Below are positions 39,941-49,510 of a stretch of DNA of 64,000 nt, one piece after another. This DNA comes from CBDFKF01 sp965248765 (GTDB taxonomy: Bacteria > Pseudomonadota > Alphaproteobacteria > VGEJ01): positions 124,001 to 188,000 of the forward strand of contig CBDFKF010000001.1 of assembly GCA_965248765.1 (NCBI GenBank), written 5' to 3'. Position numbers and translations under genes: made by a program. The notes beneath the pieces are model-generated. The model did no database searches and was not told the DNA's origin. It worked only from the letters and a program-made list of their open reading frames with translations. Position 1 is the first letter of the stretch. Each line of letters starts with the position of its first letter.

Positions 39941-41068
39941 ATGAGACTCGGAATGTTCATGCAACCGGTGCACGACCCGAAGCGCGACGTCCACAGGCTG
40001 TTCATGGAGGACCTGGAGGTCGCGACCTATCTGGACGAGCTCGGCTTCGATGAGTTCTGGTGTGGCGAGCACTACGTGGTCCGCGCCGAGCCGATCCCAT
40101 CACCAATGATTTTTCTCGCTCAAGTAGCGCAGCGCACGAAGAAGATGAAGCTCGGTACCGGGGTGATCTGCCTGCCGCAGGCGCATCCGGCCCGCATCGC
40201 GTCGCACATCGCCTTCCTCGATCACCTGTTGGAGGGCCGGTTCATGTTCGGCGTCGGGCCCGGCGGCATCCTCGCCGACCTCGAGATGTTCGGCGCGCCC
40301 GATCCATCTCAGCACGCGAAGATGATGCAGGAATCGCTCGACATCATCCTCGATCTTTGGTCGCAGGACGAGCCGTTCCGTCCAGTCGAGGGCGAATACT
40401 GGAACTTCAAGGTGAGCGAGAAGTTGCACTTCGATCGCCACGGCATCGGCCTGACCTTGAAGCCGTATCAAAAGCCGCACCCACCGATCATGATGCCGGC
40501 GATGAGCCCGTCGTCGGGAACCATGAGGTTGGCCGGCGAGCGCGGCTACATCCCGGTCTCCTCGCAGCTCATCCCGACCTACAGCGTCGCCAGTCATCTG
40601 CCTACGCTACAGGAGGGGTGTGAGGCGGCGGGACGCGTGTTCGATCCTGCGAACTGGCGAGTGGGCCGCAGCGTGTTCGTCGCCGAAACCGACGCCGAGG
40701 CGGAGAAAGAGGTGCGATCGGGCGAGCGGCTCGATGCCGACTATTACTACCGGTACTGCTACGACATCATCGATTACAGCGGCATGAAGAAGATGATCAT
40801 GCCCGATCCGGCGATGATCGGGACCGCCGCCGCCGACGAATACAAACGTCAGGATTACATGCGCGACAACCTCATCTACGGCAGTCCCGACACCGTCGCC
40901 GAGAAGTTGCTCGCGTTCCGCGAGGAGGTCGGCCCGTTCGGAACCCTGATCTTAGGCGCACTCGACTTCCCCGATGTCGAGCTGCACAAGAACTCGGTCA
41001 GGCTGGTGGCCGAGGAGGTCATGCCGCGCATTCGCGCCGCGATCGGCGAGCAGGCGGCGGCGCAATAG
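39941..41068 (+). CDS. LLM-class flavin-dependent monooxygenase (third copy)
   Basis: 375 residues from the ATG at 39941 with the RBS GGGAGGG. Closely related to 21069-22175: MRLGMFMQPVHDPKRDVHRL, FDEFWCGEHYVVRAEPIPSP, KLGTGVICLPQAHPARIASH, FGVGPGGILADLEMFG and KPYQKPHPPIMMPAMSP. FMN-dependent monooxygenase of the luciferase fold; substrate unknown. It stands alone, downstream of SDR fragment 2 and upstream of the disrupted TPR gene. Confidence 0.85.
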   Translation: MRLGMFMQPVHDPKRDVHRLFMEDLEVATYLDELGFDEFWCGEHYVVRAEPIPSPMIFLAQVAQRTKKMKLGTGVICLPQAHPARIASHIAFLDHLLEGRFMFGVGPGGILADLEMFGAPDPSQHAKMMQESLDIILDLWSQDEPFRPVEGEYWNFKVSEKLHFDRHGIGLTLKPYQKPHPPIMMPAMSPSSGTMRLAGERGYIPVSSQLIPTYSVASHLPTLQEGCEAAGRVFDPANWRVGRSVFVAETDAEAEKEVRSGERLDADYYYRYCYDIIDYSGMKKMIMPDPAMIGTAAADEYKRQDYMRDNLIYGSPDTVAEKLLAFREEVGPFGTLILGALDFPDVELHKNSVRLVAEEVMPRIRAAIGEQAAAQ

Positions 41069-41091
41069 CGAAGAGACCTCGGTCCGGGGGA

Positions 41092-41417
41092 ATGGACGCG
41101 GCCGAGACTGTTGTGGCACGGAGACGGCTGTGTCTGATCGCGAGCCTGGTCGCGCTCGTGATGTGTTCGGGAGGCGCGCTGGCTGGTAGTGAGCCGGTGC
41201 CACCCGCAGCGACCGAGGTGGCAGCGCCGGTCGGTCACGGTAACTTCCTGAATCTGGAGGCCAGAGCCGCCTACAACCGGACGGTCGTGCTGCAGGAGCT
41301 GGCGCTGACGGATCTGGTGGCGGAGCTTGGGGCCGATCACCCCAACGTGGCTGTTCGGCTCAATGATCTGGCCGGCATCCACCACGGCTGGGGCGAGCGC
41401 GGTAGGGCCGATCTCAT
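41092..41417 (+). pseudogene. TPR protein gene, 5' part, interrupted by IS1380
   Basis: Encodes a signal-peptide start (RLCLIASLVALVMCSGGALA) and the first kinesin-light-chain-like TPR (ELGADHPNVAVRLNDLAGIH HG...). At 41417 the IS begins. Removing 41418-43080 and one 5-bp target copy restores an open frame: GERGRADL joins to IYRQALRIAEKAF at 43086. The original protein would be about 174 residues, a secreted TPR protein. Within the IS the frame ends at a TGA/TAG soon after (SLDRLQFY). Confidence 0.85.
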
Positions 41418-43080
41418 CCCGGATTCCCTAGATAGATTGCAATTTTACTGACCTTGGGCGCCGATTCTAATATAAGAATCAATAGCTTGTCACTACTTTG
41501 GGGGCTCGGTCATAGCGTACCCGATGGGTGAAGCAAAATTGGAGCCTTCGGGTCGATTTCGACCGGCGCCTGAAGCTGGAATTCCACGGCAGCGACATCT
41601 CATCCGATGGTGGTCTTCTTCCCTACCGCGAGCTCGACGATGCTCTCGGGCTGACCGAGCTGGGCGGAGAGGTTCTGTCGGAGACGCGGCGTGGCAAGAA
41701 CACCCGACATATCCTGGTGGGACTTCTTCGGCAATCAGTGTTCGGCCGTCTTGCTGGTTATGAGGACGTGAACGATGCCCAGCGCCTGTCGCACGATCCC
41801 GTCATGCGCGCCATCGTGGACCGTAAGGGCCTGCCTCGACCAGCCAGATGGGAAGGTTCGAGACGGAATGGCTGGCGACGGATGATAACCTGGCGGCATT
41901 GACCGCCCTGTCCGGCGTTTGGATCGACCGGGTGCACGACCGCCGACCGCCGAAGATGATCATCCTCGACATGGACAGCAGCGTCAGCCCGACCCATGGC
42001 GGACAGGAAGGAACCGCCTACAACGGCCATTTCGGCTGCTCCTGTTACCATCCGCTGTTCTGCTTCAACCAGTTCGGCGATCTTGAACGGTGCGCCCTGC
42101 GTCCCGGCAACGTGCATAGCGCCCATGGCTGGCGCGAGGTGCTGGAGCCGGTCGTTGAAAGATACCGAAAACGGAAGCTGCGGCGCTACTTTCGTGCCGA
42201 TGCCGCCTTCGCCTCGCTGGAGGTGTACGAGTTCCTGGAGGCTGAGGGCTTCCTGTATGCGATCCGCCTTCCTGCCAATCGAGTGCTGTGGGAATACATC
42301 GCGCACCTGCTCACGCGACCGGTTGGCCGTCCGCCTAATCATGTACGACGCTACTACGCCAGCTTCGGCTACCGGGCCAAGAGCTGGGACAAGGCCCGCC
42401 GCGTCGTGGCCAAGGTGGAGTGGCATCCCGGCGAGCTGTTTCCCCGTGTCGGGTTCATCGTCACCAATCTCAGCCGGCCTGCCGAGCGGGTGGTGGCCTT
42501 CTACAATCGGCGCGGCACGGCGGAGCAGCACATCAAGGAGGGCAAGAACGCCATCAACTGGACACGGCTTTCCTGCCACGGCTTCCGCAACAACGAGGTG
42601 CGCCTTCAGCTGCACGCGCTCGCCTACAACCTGGGCAACTTCCTGCGCACGCTTGCGCTGCCCGAGGCGGTGGAACATTGGTCGCTGACGACGCTTCGGG
42701 AAAAGCTAATCAAGATCGGCGCCAAAGTCGTGCGCCACGGTCGCTATATCACGTTCCAACTCGCCGAAGTCGCAATCTCGAGAAGCCTGTTCGCAAACAT
42801 CCTGTGCCTGATTGATGATCTGCGACCAGACCCCCTACCGCCATGACGGCGTTCCAGCCTGCTGCATCGAGGTCGATCGACAGGCTGGGTTGTGCGCTGT
42901 CCATGCCACGGCGCGCCCCCGGAACGTGAAATGACCATTGGGCACGGTCTCGCATCGCCCAATCAGCCCGATAAAGGCCCGATCACGACCTGCCAAGCCA
43001 GTTTGGAGGCGGATTGGTGTTGGGGCGCCCGGAGTGTTACCGTCGTTGGCAACCGCGGAGAGCCATCTGGGGAATCCCGG
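41418..43080 (+). mobile_element. IS1380-family insertion sequence
   Basis: 1663 bp. Left end CCCGGATTCCCTAGAT; the right end on the other strand reads CCGGGATTCCCCAGAT, an imperfect terminal inverted repeat. Flanked by CTCAT at 41413-41417 and 43081-43085, a perfect 5-bp target duplication. It carries one transposase gene on the plus strand, which is frameshifted. The region 42847-43080 after the transposase is IS non-coding DNA. Insertion split a TPR gene. Confidence 0.92.
41528..42846 (+). pseudogene. IS1380-family transposase, frameshifted
   Basis: The N-terminal part (MKQNWSLRVDFDRRLKLEFH, GSDISSDGGLLPYRELDDAL, NDAQRLSHDPVMRAIV) ends out of frame at 41902. The main part continues in another frame from about 41848 (MGRFETEWLATDDNLAALTA, ILDMDSSVSPTHGGQEGTAY, the DDE first Asp; YFRADAAFASLEVYEFLEAE, second Asp; NRRGTAEQHIKEGKNAINWT, Glu). 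The break is in the QMGRFETEW region; one indel explains it. Family identity is clear from these blocks. Confidence 0.9.
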
Positions 43081-43085
43081 CTCAT

Positions 43086-43287
43086 ATACCGGCAGGCTTT
43101 GCGGATCGCTGAAAAGGCCTTCGATCCGGGGCATCCGAGCGTAACGACGATCCTCCTAAACTATTCCTTGTTGCTCACAGACCTCGGGCGTAGCGTGGAG
43201 GCACGAGAGCTGAAGAAACGCGCAGACGAGTGGCACACCGTTGAAGTAAGCGACGATGGTTTGGAGGTGCCGATTTCCTACCACTGA
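43086..43287 (+). pseudogene. TPR protein gene, 3' part, after IS1380
   Basis: Continuation of the gene begun at 41092: IYRQALRIAEKAFDPGHPSV, TTILLNYSLLLTDLGRSVEA, RELKKRADEW and a short C-terminal tail ending VPISYH. This is the second KLC-type TPR, in the same frame as the 5' part once the IS and one target repeat are removed. No start codon of its own is evident. Lies 72 bp before the ABC transporter genes. Confidence 0.85.
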
Positions 43288-43359
43288 AAGTATCTGAAAG
43301 ACCGTTTGGTAATTGTCTCGACCACAATGTGTCCACTGAAGAAACCCAGGGAGGGCGTG

Positions 43360-44763
43360 ATGGACGATAGAGCATACCAGGTCTACAAGCGGACGATGGC
43401 CCTGGCGGAACATCACCGCAGAACGGCGGTGACCCGGCGGCGCATGATGCAGCTCACCGCGGCGAGCTCGATCGCCGCAATTACTGCAAACTTTGCGCCG
43501 CGGGAGGTCCAGGCGGATGTATCGGGCAAGTTGGTGCACTTCTCGGCCGCTGGCAAACGGCTGGATGGCGCCTGTCGTGAAGTGATCCCGTTATTCCAGA
43601 AGCTGTACCCCAACGTCGACATCGAACTCGCGTCGATCCCGATGAGCGAGTTCGAACGCAAGACGCTCACGACCATGCGCAACAAGAGCGACGCGTACGA
43701 CACGATCCTGGTGGACTACGGTTTCTGTACGACCCTCGACAAGATGGGGGCGATGGTGCCGCTTCAACCCTACGTCGATCAGGATCCTGGGTGGTACGAG
43801 GACTACGTGAACGACGTCAGCGAGGCCTACCGGCTCTTCTACAACGTGCCGCTCGGCGACCCGAATGGGACGCTCTACGGTTTGGCTTTCGATGGCAACG
43901 TCAACATTCAATACTACCGCAAGGACGTCTTCGAGAAGAAAGGGCTCAAGCCCCCGTTGGTTTGGGACGAGGTGCTCGACGTCGTCAAAGAGCTGCATGA
44001 TCCGGACCGTGAGGTGTACGGATTCGCGGCTCACCTGAAGCGCGACTTCTGGGCCGGGATTCCGTTTTACGCGATCATGCTGGCCCACGGTGGCAACTGG
44101 TTCGACAAGAATGAGCCGGGCGGCTGGAATCCCCAGTTTGAAAGCGAAGCCGGATATCAGGCGCTCAACTACCTTACCCAGCTCAAGCCCTATGCCCATC
44201 CACTGTCAGCAAACGCCGGGGAAGATGAGATCAACACCACGTTTGCCGACGGCAGCTCGGTGTACAGCCCGACCTCGATGGGCGCCGCGGTGGTCAACGA
44301 TGCGTCGTTCTCGAGGCATCACGCGGACTGGTTCTTCGAGATAGTGCCGCGCGGCGCCAACGCCGAGGGCGTTCACAAGTCGATATCCGGGGGATTTGGC
44401 AACATTGTCCCCACCTTCGCCTCGAACCACGATCTCGCGTTCTTGTGGACGAAGTTCATGTGTTCGGGTGACAGGGACTACCCCGAGATTGGGGACGTCC
44501 AGGTCGCGGCCGGTGGCCAGCCTGCGCGGACGACGACGCTTAACCGCTACCGAGCGCAGAAGCCCTATCTCGACGGGTTGATGCGGTCTTACCCCTACGT
44601 GACCCCGTGGATCGTCAACATCCCCGAGGGCTTCACCATCATGGTTCTCATAGGTGAAGAAACGGCGGATGCGTTCAACGGCGTTATCGACATCGAGACC
44701 GCGCTCAAGAACATGGACAAGAAAGTCCGCCGGCTGATGGAGAAGTCAGGCTACTACGGCTAA
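43360..44763 (+). CDS. ABC transporter substrate-binding protein (sugar type)
   Basis: 467 residues from the ATG at 43360, behind CAGGGAGGG. The N-terminus has a twin-arginine-like signal (TRRRMMQLTAASSIAAITAN), so the protein may be folded before export. The mature part is a family 1 extracellular solute-binding protein: KRLDGACREVIPLFQKLYPN, NVNIQYYRKDVFEKKGLKPP, VWDEVLDVVKELHDPDREVY and FADGSSVYSPTSMGAAVVND. Binds an oligosaccharide or polyol in the periplasm and passes it to the two permeases encoded next. Confidence 0.88.
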   Translation: MDDRAYQVYKRTMALAEHHRRTAVTRRRMMQLTAASSIAAITANFAPREVQADVSGKLVHFSAAGKRLDGACREVIPLFQKLYPNVDIELASIPMSEFERKTLTTMRNKSDAYDTILVDYGFCTTLDKMGAMVPLQPYVDQDPGWYEDYVNDVSEAYRLFYNVPLGDPNGTLYGLAFDGNVNIQYYRKDVFEKKGLKPPLVWDEVLDVVKELHDPDREVYGFAAHLKRDFWAGIPFYAIMLAHGGNWFDKNEPGGWNPQFESEAGYQALNYLTQLKPYAHPLSANAGEDEINTTFADGSSVYSPTSMGAAVVNDASFSRHHADWFFEIVPRGANAEGVHKSISGGFGNIVPTFASNHDLAFLWTKFMCSGDRDYPEIGDVQVAAGGQPARTTTLNRYRAQKPYLDGLMRSYPYVTPWIVNIPEGFTIMVLIGEETADAFNGVIDIETALKNMDKKVRRLMEKSGYYG

Positions 44764-44792
44764 ACGCGTTCCGGCGTGGCGCGAATCAAGAC

Positions 44793-45731
44793 GTGAGTAA
44801 GGTGCGGAGTGAGACCTGGCTGCCGCCACGGGCAGCCAGGTCCCGCCGCCTCTTGTGGGGTGGTTACGGGTATCTGCTGCCGTGCCTGATAATCCTGTTC
44901 GGATCGGCGATCTTTCCCCTGTTCTACGCGGGTTGGGTCTCGTTTAGATACGAGCCGCTGTTCGACCCGACGATTGCTCATTTCATCGGCTGGGAGAACT
45001 ACGAGGAGCTGTTCGACGACGTCCGCTTCTGGGAGAGTATGCGCCTCACCATCCTTTGGACGATTGTCGTCGTCAGCATCCAGATGGTCTTGGGCTTTCT
45101 CGTCGCTGCCCTTCTCGATCGCAGGATGCGCGGGATCGGGATCCTCCGCACATTGTTGATCATCCCGGTGTTCATCTCACCGGTCGCCATGGGGCTGACC
45201 TGGCGCTTCATCTTCGAGCCGGTCAATGGGCTCGCCAATTGGATCCTTCACTCCGCGTTGGGCCTCGAAAAGGCGACCTGGCTTTCGAGCACCGACACCG
45301 CGCTCAGCACCATCATGATCGTCGACTGCTGGCAATGGACGCCGTTCGTCGCTCTGATTCTCCTAGCCGGCCTGCAGAGCATTCCTGTGGAAGTCACCGA
45401 GGCGGCTCGCTTGGACCGGGTGCGGGGCATCACCTACTACATGCGCATCGCCATACCCATGATCCGGCCCGTCATCCTCGTCGTTCTTTTGATCCGGCTA
45501 GTGGATTCCATCCGCATCTTCGATGTCGCCTATATTATGACCAAAGGCGGACCCGGCAGCTCCACGCTGTTGGCGAGCGTCAACGCGTATTTTACGTTCG
45601 AAGCGCATCTCATCGGCAAGATGGCCGCCTACGGGTTCTTCATACTCCTGCTCGTCAACATCATCGTCGTTCTATTTCTGAACACGCTCTACCGCCAGGA
45701 AAAGGCAGCCCGGGCCCAGGCAACGCCATGA
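44793..45731 (+). CDS. ABC sugar transporter permease (MalF type)
   Basis: 312 residues from a GTG at 44793. Six membrane helices (GYGYLLPCLIILFGSAIFPL; LTILWTIVVVSIQMVLGFLV; ...) and the EAA loop that contacts the ATPase: VEVTEAARLDRVRGITYYMR. First permease of a carbohydrate-uptake CUT1 system. Its TGA overlaps the ATG of the second permease. Confidence 0.9.
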   Translation: MSKVRSETWLPPRAARSRRLLWGGYGYLLPCLIILFGSAIFPLFYAGWVSFRYEPLFDPTIAHFIGWENYEELFDDVRFWESMRLTILWTIVVVSIQMVLGFLVAALLDRRMRGIGILRTLLIIPVFISPVAMGLTWRFIFEPVNGLANWILHSALGLEKATWLSSTDTALSTIMIVDCWQWTPFVALILLAGLQSIPVEVTEAARLDRVRGITYYMRIAIPMIRPVILVVLLIRLVDSIRIFDVAYIMTKGGPGSSTLLASVNAYFTFEAHLIGKMAAYGFFILLLVNIIVVLFLNTLYRQEKAARAQATP

Positions 45732-46549
45732 CTACGACACCCTTGCAGCGGTGTTTGAACTGGCTCGCGGTCATTGTCGTTGGGCTATGGCTCGTTCCCG
45801 TAGTGTGGGTGGCGCTCAACTCGATCAAGCCCAACTACGACATCAACTCGCCGGTGCCGGTCGTTTTCGATTTCGAGCCAACGACGGACCACTACTTTGA
45901 GATTTTCGACCGCTTCCAGTTCGACGAAGCGATCGCCAACAGCCTTATCGTAGTGGGGCTTTCGACGCTGATCGTGATGTTGATTGCAATGCCGGCCGCC
46001 TATGCCTGCGCGCGGATTGGGCTGAAGGGCGCCGACACCTGGGCAGTCGTTATTCTCTCCCTGCGGTTTATGCCCGCGGTGGTCGTCGTTCTCCCCTACT
46101 ACATGATGGCGACCTGGGTCGATCTGGTCGACAGTCGGACGGTTCTGATCGTCGTTTATATCGCGTTCGGGCTGCCGTTCGCGGTCTGGGTCCTACGCGG
46201 ATTTCTGTTGGACCTTCCGCGGGAAGTCGAGGAGGCGGCACGCCTGGACGGGTTGAGGCGATTGCAGATCATCTGGCGCATCATTCTGCCAATGGCGATG
46301 CCGGGGGTGGCGGTAACGACGATATTTACGTTCGTATTCAGCTGGAATGAGTTCCTGTTTGCGCTGTTCCTGACTGACTACAAGGCGACAACCATTCCGG
46401 TCGCCCTGCAGAAAACGATAGATCAATACAATGTGCTGTGGGGCTCGCTGAGCGCCGGCGCAGTGATCCAGCTGTTGCCAATGCTCGTGGTGGTGTTCCT
46501 GCTGCAGCGCCACATCGCCCGCGGCCTCGCGCTCGGCGCCGTCAAGTAA
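45728..46549 (+). CDS. ABC sugar transporter permease (MalG type)
   Basis: 273 residues from the ATG at 45728, overlapping the previous stop (ATGA). Helices such as WLAVIVVGLWLVPVVWVALN and ANSLIVVGLSTLIVMLIAMP, the EAA loop VEEAARLDGLRRLQIIWRII, and the typical VFSWNEFLFALFLT. Second permease of the CUT1 system. No ATP-binding protein gene follows: 46550-46755 is non-coding and the next gene runs in the opposite direction. Confidence 0.9.
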   Translation: MTTTPLQRCLNWLAVIVVGLWLVPVVWVALNSIKPNYDINSPVPVVFDFEPTTDHYFEIFDRFQFDEAIANSLIVVGLSTLIVMLIAMPAAYACARIGLKGADTWAVVILSLRFMPAVVVVLPYYMMATWVDLVDSRTVLIVVYIAFGLPFAVWVLRGFLLDLPREVEEAARLDGLRRLQIIWRIILPMAMPGVAVTTIFTFVFSWNEFLFALFLTDYKATTIPVALQKTIDQYNVLWGSLSAGAVIQLLPMLVVVFLLQRHIARGLALGAVK

Positions 46550-46755
46550 GGCAGGGAATATTGGGACGCCTCCCGCAGGCACAGGGATTAACTTTCGGGC
46601 CGGCGACTTACTTGCGGCAACACCAACCCTTCCATGTCGGCTCCTGGCTATTCGTAGCCGTCGTATCCACGGTCGAGGTGTGACCGCTCTCGCCTTGAGA
46701 ACGGTCGTCAACGCCCGGGGCAAAACAAGATGCGCCTGATGGAAGCGCGTCGGGG

Positions 46756-47505
46756 TTAGGGGAGCGCGGTGATGCCGCCGTCGACGATCAGCTCGGTGCC
46801 GGTGATGTAGCTCGCCTTGTCGGAGAGCAGGAACAGGCAGGCATTCGCCATGTCCTCGGGCGTGCCGATGCGGCCCAAGGGCACCGCGCCCGCGATCGCG
46901 GCCTGGACGTCGGCCTTGCCTTCCCACCGGGCCTGCATCGGCGTCATCGTCGCGCCCGGCAGGATGACGTTGGAGCGGATACCCTCACCCGCGAACTGGA
47001 CGGCGATCGATTTGGACAGCGTGCGGATCGCGCCCTTGGAGGCGCCGTAAGCCTCCTGCGGCTTGGGATCGCCCCTGAGCGCCTGGACCGAGGAAAAATG
47101 GACCATGGCGCCGCCGCCGGCCTTGCGCATCTCCGGGATGACGTGGCGCGCGGTCAGCACGAACGATTTCAGGTTGATGGCGAGCACCACGTCCCAGACG
47201 TCGAGATCCATGTCGAGGAGGGATTTATCGCGGTCCAACCACAGCACGCCAGTGGTGTTCACGAGGTAGTCGAGGCGGCCGAACGCGGCCACCGTCTCGG
47301 CCACCGCGCTGGCGACGAAGGCCTCATCGGTCGCATCGCCGCGGTGATAGCGGTGCAGGCCAGGGCCCGCGGCAATGTCGGCGGGTCTCTCCTTGAGATC
47401 GAGCAGCGCGGTGTCGCAGCCCTCAGCGATGAGCGCGTTGGCGATGGCGAGACCCATGCCGCCGCCGGCGCCGGCGACCAGCGCCGCCTTGTCGGCAAAG
47501 CTCAC
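46756..47505 (-). CDS. Short-chain dehydrogenase/reductase (SDR)
   Basis: 249 residues. NAD(P) motif GAGGGMG in MSFADKAALVAGAGGGMGLA, NTTG in place of NNAG, the catalytic region VHFSSVQALRGDPKPQEAYG with YxxSK (YGASKGAIRTLSKSIAV), and the end TELIVDGGITALP. A 3-ketoacyl-ACP-reductase-like or sugar/polyol dehydrogenase; near a sugar ABC importer, oxidation of the imported substrate is a fair guess. Its 3' end also exists as two partial copies at 38.9 and 39.7 kb. Convergent with the transporter genes. Confidence 0.88.
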   Translation of the reverse strand: MSFADKAALVAGAGGGMGLAIANALIAEGCDTALLDLKERPADIAAGPGLHRYHRGDATDEAFVASAVAETVAAFGRLDYLVNTTGVLWLDRDKSLLDMDLDVWDVVLAINLKSFVLTARHVIPEMRKAGGGAMVHFSSVQALRGDPKPQEAYGASKGAIRTLSKSIAVQFAGEGIRSNVILPGATMTPMQARWEGKADVQAAIAGAVPLGRIGTPEDMANACLFLLSDKASYITGTELIVDGGITALP

Positions 47506-47536
47506 GGCATCGTCTCCCCTGCCCTACGCGGCACTA

Positions 47537-48393
47537 TCATGCAGACAGCGCGGCCAGATCATCAGGGAGCAAGCGCAACCGCGCGGCAGCGACGTTCTCC
47601 TCGAGATGCGCCACCGAGGAGGTCCCCGGAATGGGTAGCATCACCGGCGAGCGGGCGAGCAGCCAGGCGATCCCGAGCTGGACGGGAGTCGCGTCGGTGC
47701 GGGTGGCGATCCGCGCGAGCCCGCGCATCTCGCCGCGGTTGCCCGCGCCCAGGGGAGGAACGCGATTCCCTCGCGCTCGCACTCCACCAGCACGTCGTCG
47801 GACGAGCGGTCGGTGTGGTTGAAGCGGTTTTGCACGGCCTCGATGGGCACGATCGCGCGGGCGCGGCGCAGCTCCTCGACACTCACGTTGGAGAGGCCGA
47901 TGTGGCGGATCTTGCCCTGGGTCTTAAGGTCAGCAAGCGCGCCGACCGAATCCTCCAGGGGCACACGCCGGTCGACCGTGTGGAGCTGATAGAGATCGAT
48001 GCGTTCGAGCTTGAGACGCTTGAGGCTGGCCTCGCAGGCGCCACGCAGGTGCTGAGGCCGGCAGTCCGGGTCCCAGCGCTCGCGCCGCGGGCGCACCACC
48101 CCGCCCTTGGTCGCGATCACCAGGCCCTCAGGGTATGGATGCAGGGTCTCGGCGATGCGGCTCTCGCTGACCTCGGGCCCGCAGGCATCGGCGGTGTCGA
48201 TCAGGGTAATGCCGAGGTCGACAGCGCGCCGCAGCACGTGCCCGGCTTTCTCAGGATCAGGCTCGCCCCAGGACCCGGGACCGGTCAGCCGCATGGCCCC
48301 GAACCCGAGCCGGTCGACCACGAGATCGTCACCGAGCTTCAGGGTTCCTCCCGGGCGATCGCAGTCAGGCGTAGCCGCCGGTCTCCGGGGCAT
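47537..48393 (-). pseudogene. Aldo/keto reductase, frameshifted
   Basis: The first 210 residues are a good aldo/keto reductase: LVVDRLGFGAMRLTGPGSWG, VDLGITLIDTADACGPEVSE (catalytic Asp), VIATKGGVVRPRRERWDPDC (Lys), LERIDLYQLHTVDRRVPLED (His). After GIAFLPWA near 47750 the frame is lost, within a CCCTGGGCGC repeat-like stretch. The rest continues in another frame: LGAGNRGEMRGLARIATRTD, ATPVQLGIAWLLARSPVMLP, IPGTSSVAHLEENVAAARLR. Total length 857 bp, two short of a whole codon number. One small deletion explains it. Confidence 0.85.
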
Positions 48394-48487
48394 AGCATCA
48401 CTCCTTGTCAGCGCGCGACGCTAGCCCATTTCTTCTGGCGGCGCACCGCGTGTTCGGACGTGACGCTAACTTGCCAGGCGGTTGACG

Positions 48488-49456
48488 CTAGAGCAGCGCG
48501 ATCAAACGTGTGAGCTCGGCGGCGCGTTCGGCGATGATCTGGCGGGCTTCGGCCTTCAGGTTCTCGATATTACCGGCGGTGGCGGCATCCATGTCGTCGA
48601 GCGCGAGGTCGAGCGCGGTGTCGAAGCGGAAGTATCGCTGCTGATCGGCCGCCGTTTCATCGGGCAGAAGGTGCCGGAGGTGGTAGTCCGCCGCATCGGC
48701 CTCGCCGTCCATCATCACGCTGATGATCGGGCGCACCCAGCCGAGCGCGCCCCAGTCCTTGGCGTCCTCGTAGGCGATCTTGCGTGTCGCGATCTCGGTG
48801 CCGAGCGAGACCATCACGATGTCGTCGGGCCTGGCGCCAAGCGAAAAGGCCTCGACAAAGGCGCACATCGCAGGATTGTTCGCGAACACGCCGCCATCGA
48901 TGAGAACGCGGCGGGTGCGGCTCGCCGCGAGGCTCGGGACAACCTCGGGCTCGAAAAAGGTGGGCGCCGCCGAGGTCGCGCGGGCGACATCCCTGAGGAG
49001 GTGGTTGCGGTCCTGATCATCCCGCGCCTTGCTCGTCTTAAAGAAGTAGGGCGATCGTTGCTCGATGTCATAGCTGGTGGCGACGATGGGCTTTATGCAG
49101 TCGGTGAGCGTCGCACTGCCCAAGTACTCCCTAAGAAGATTCTCCAATGGCGCGTGATCGTACTGCTCGTCGATAGCCCCGCCGAGAGAGGTGATCCCCC
49201 GCCAAAAGGAACGCGCGAAGAGCTCCCGGCCGCCATCGGCGTATAGCGTGAGCATGTCCTCAGCGCGGAACTTCGGCGCGCCGCCGTGTCCCGGCACGGT
49301 CAGTCCGGCCGCGAGAATCCCGCCGGTGGACGTGCCGACGAGAAGATCGAACAGGCTGGCGATGGGTGTGCCGGTCCGTTCCTCGATGTGCTGGAGGAGG
49401 ACCGCCGGTATCACTCCGCGAATGCCGCCGCCATCGATCGACAACACTTTGAACAT
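48488..49456 (-). CDS. Patatin-like phospholipase
   Basis: 322 residues. The oxyanion loop FKVLSIDGGGIRGVIPAVLL, the nucleophile elbow GTSTG in DLLVGTSTGGILAAGL, and the catalytic Asp in LIDGGVFANNPAMCAFVEAF define the patatin family. Cleaves acyl chains from phospholipids. CBASS effectors of the CapV type look similar, but no cyclase, Cap2 or Cap3 gene is beside it, so I keep the general name. Single gene between the broken aldo/keto reductase and the alcohol dehydrogenase, same strand. Confidence 0.88.
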   Translation of the reverse strand: MFKVLSIDGGGIRGVIPAVLLQHIEERTGTPIASLFDLLVGTSTGGILAAGLTVPGHGGAPKFRAEDMLTLYADGGRELFARSFWRGITSLGGAIDEQYDHAPLENLLREYLGSATLTDCIKPIVATSYDIEQRSPYFFKTSKARDDQDRNHLLRDVARATSAAPTFFEPEVVPSLAASRTRRVLIDGGVFANNPAMCAFVEAFSLGARPDDIVMVSLGTEIATRKIAYEDAKDWGALGWVRPIISVMMDGEADAADYHLRHLLPDETAADQQRYFRFDTALDLALDDMDAATAGNIENLKAEARQIIAERAAELTRLIALL

Positions 49457-49510
49457 GGCCTCCTCCTCTCGTGGGTGCGCCCGACGCCGCGGAGCCGATA
49501 GCCGCGCGGT

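Noticed and set aside
48488..49456. Patatin protein as a CBASS (CapV) effector
   Set aside because: No CD-NTase, Cap2/Cap3 or HORMA/TRIP13 gene is adjacent; neighbours are metabolic genes.
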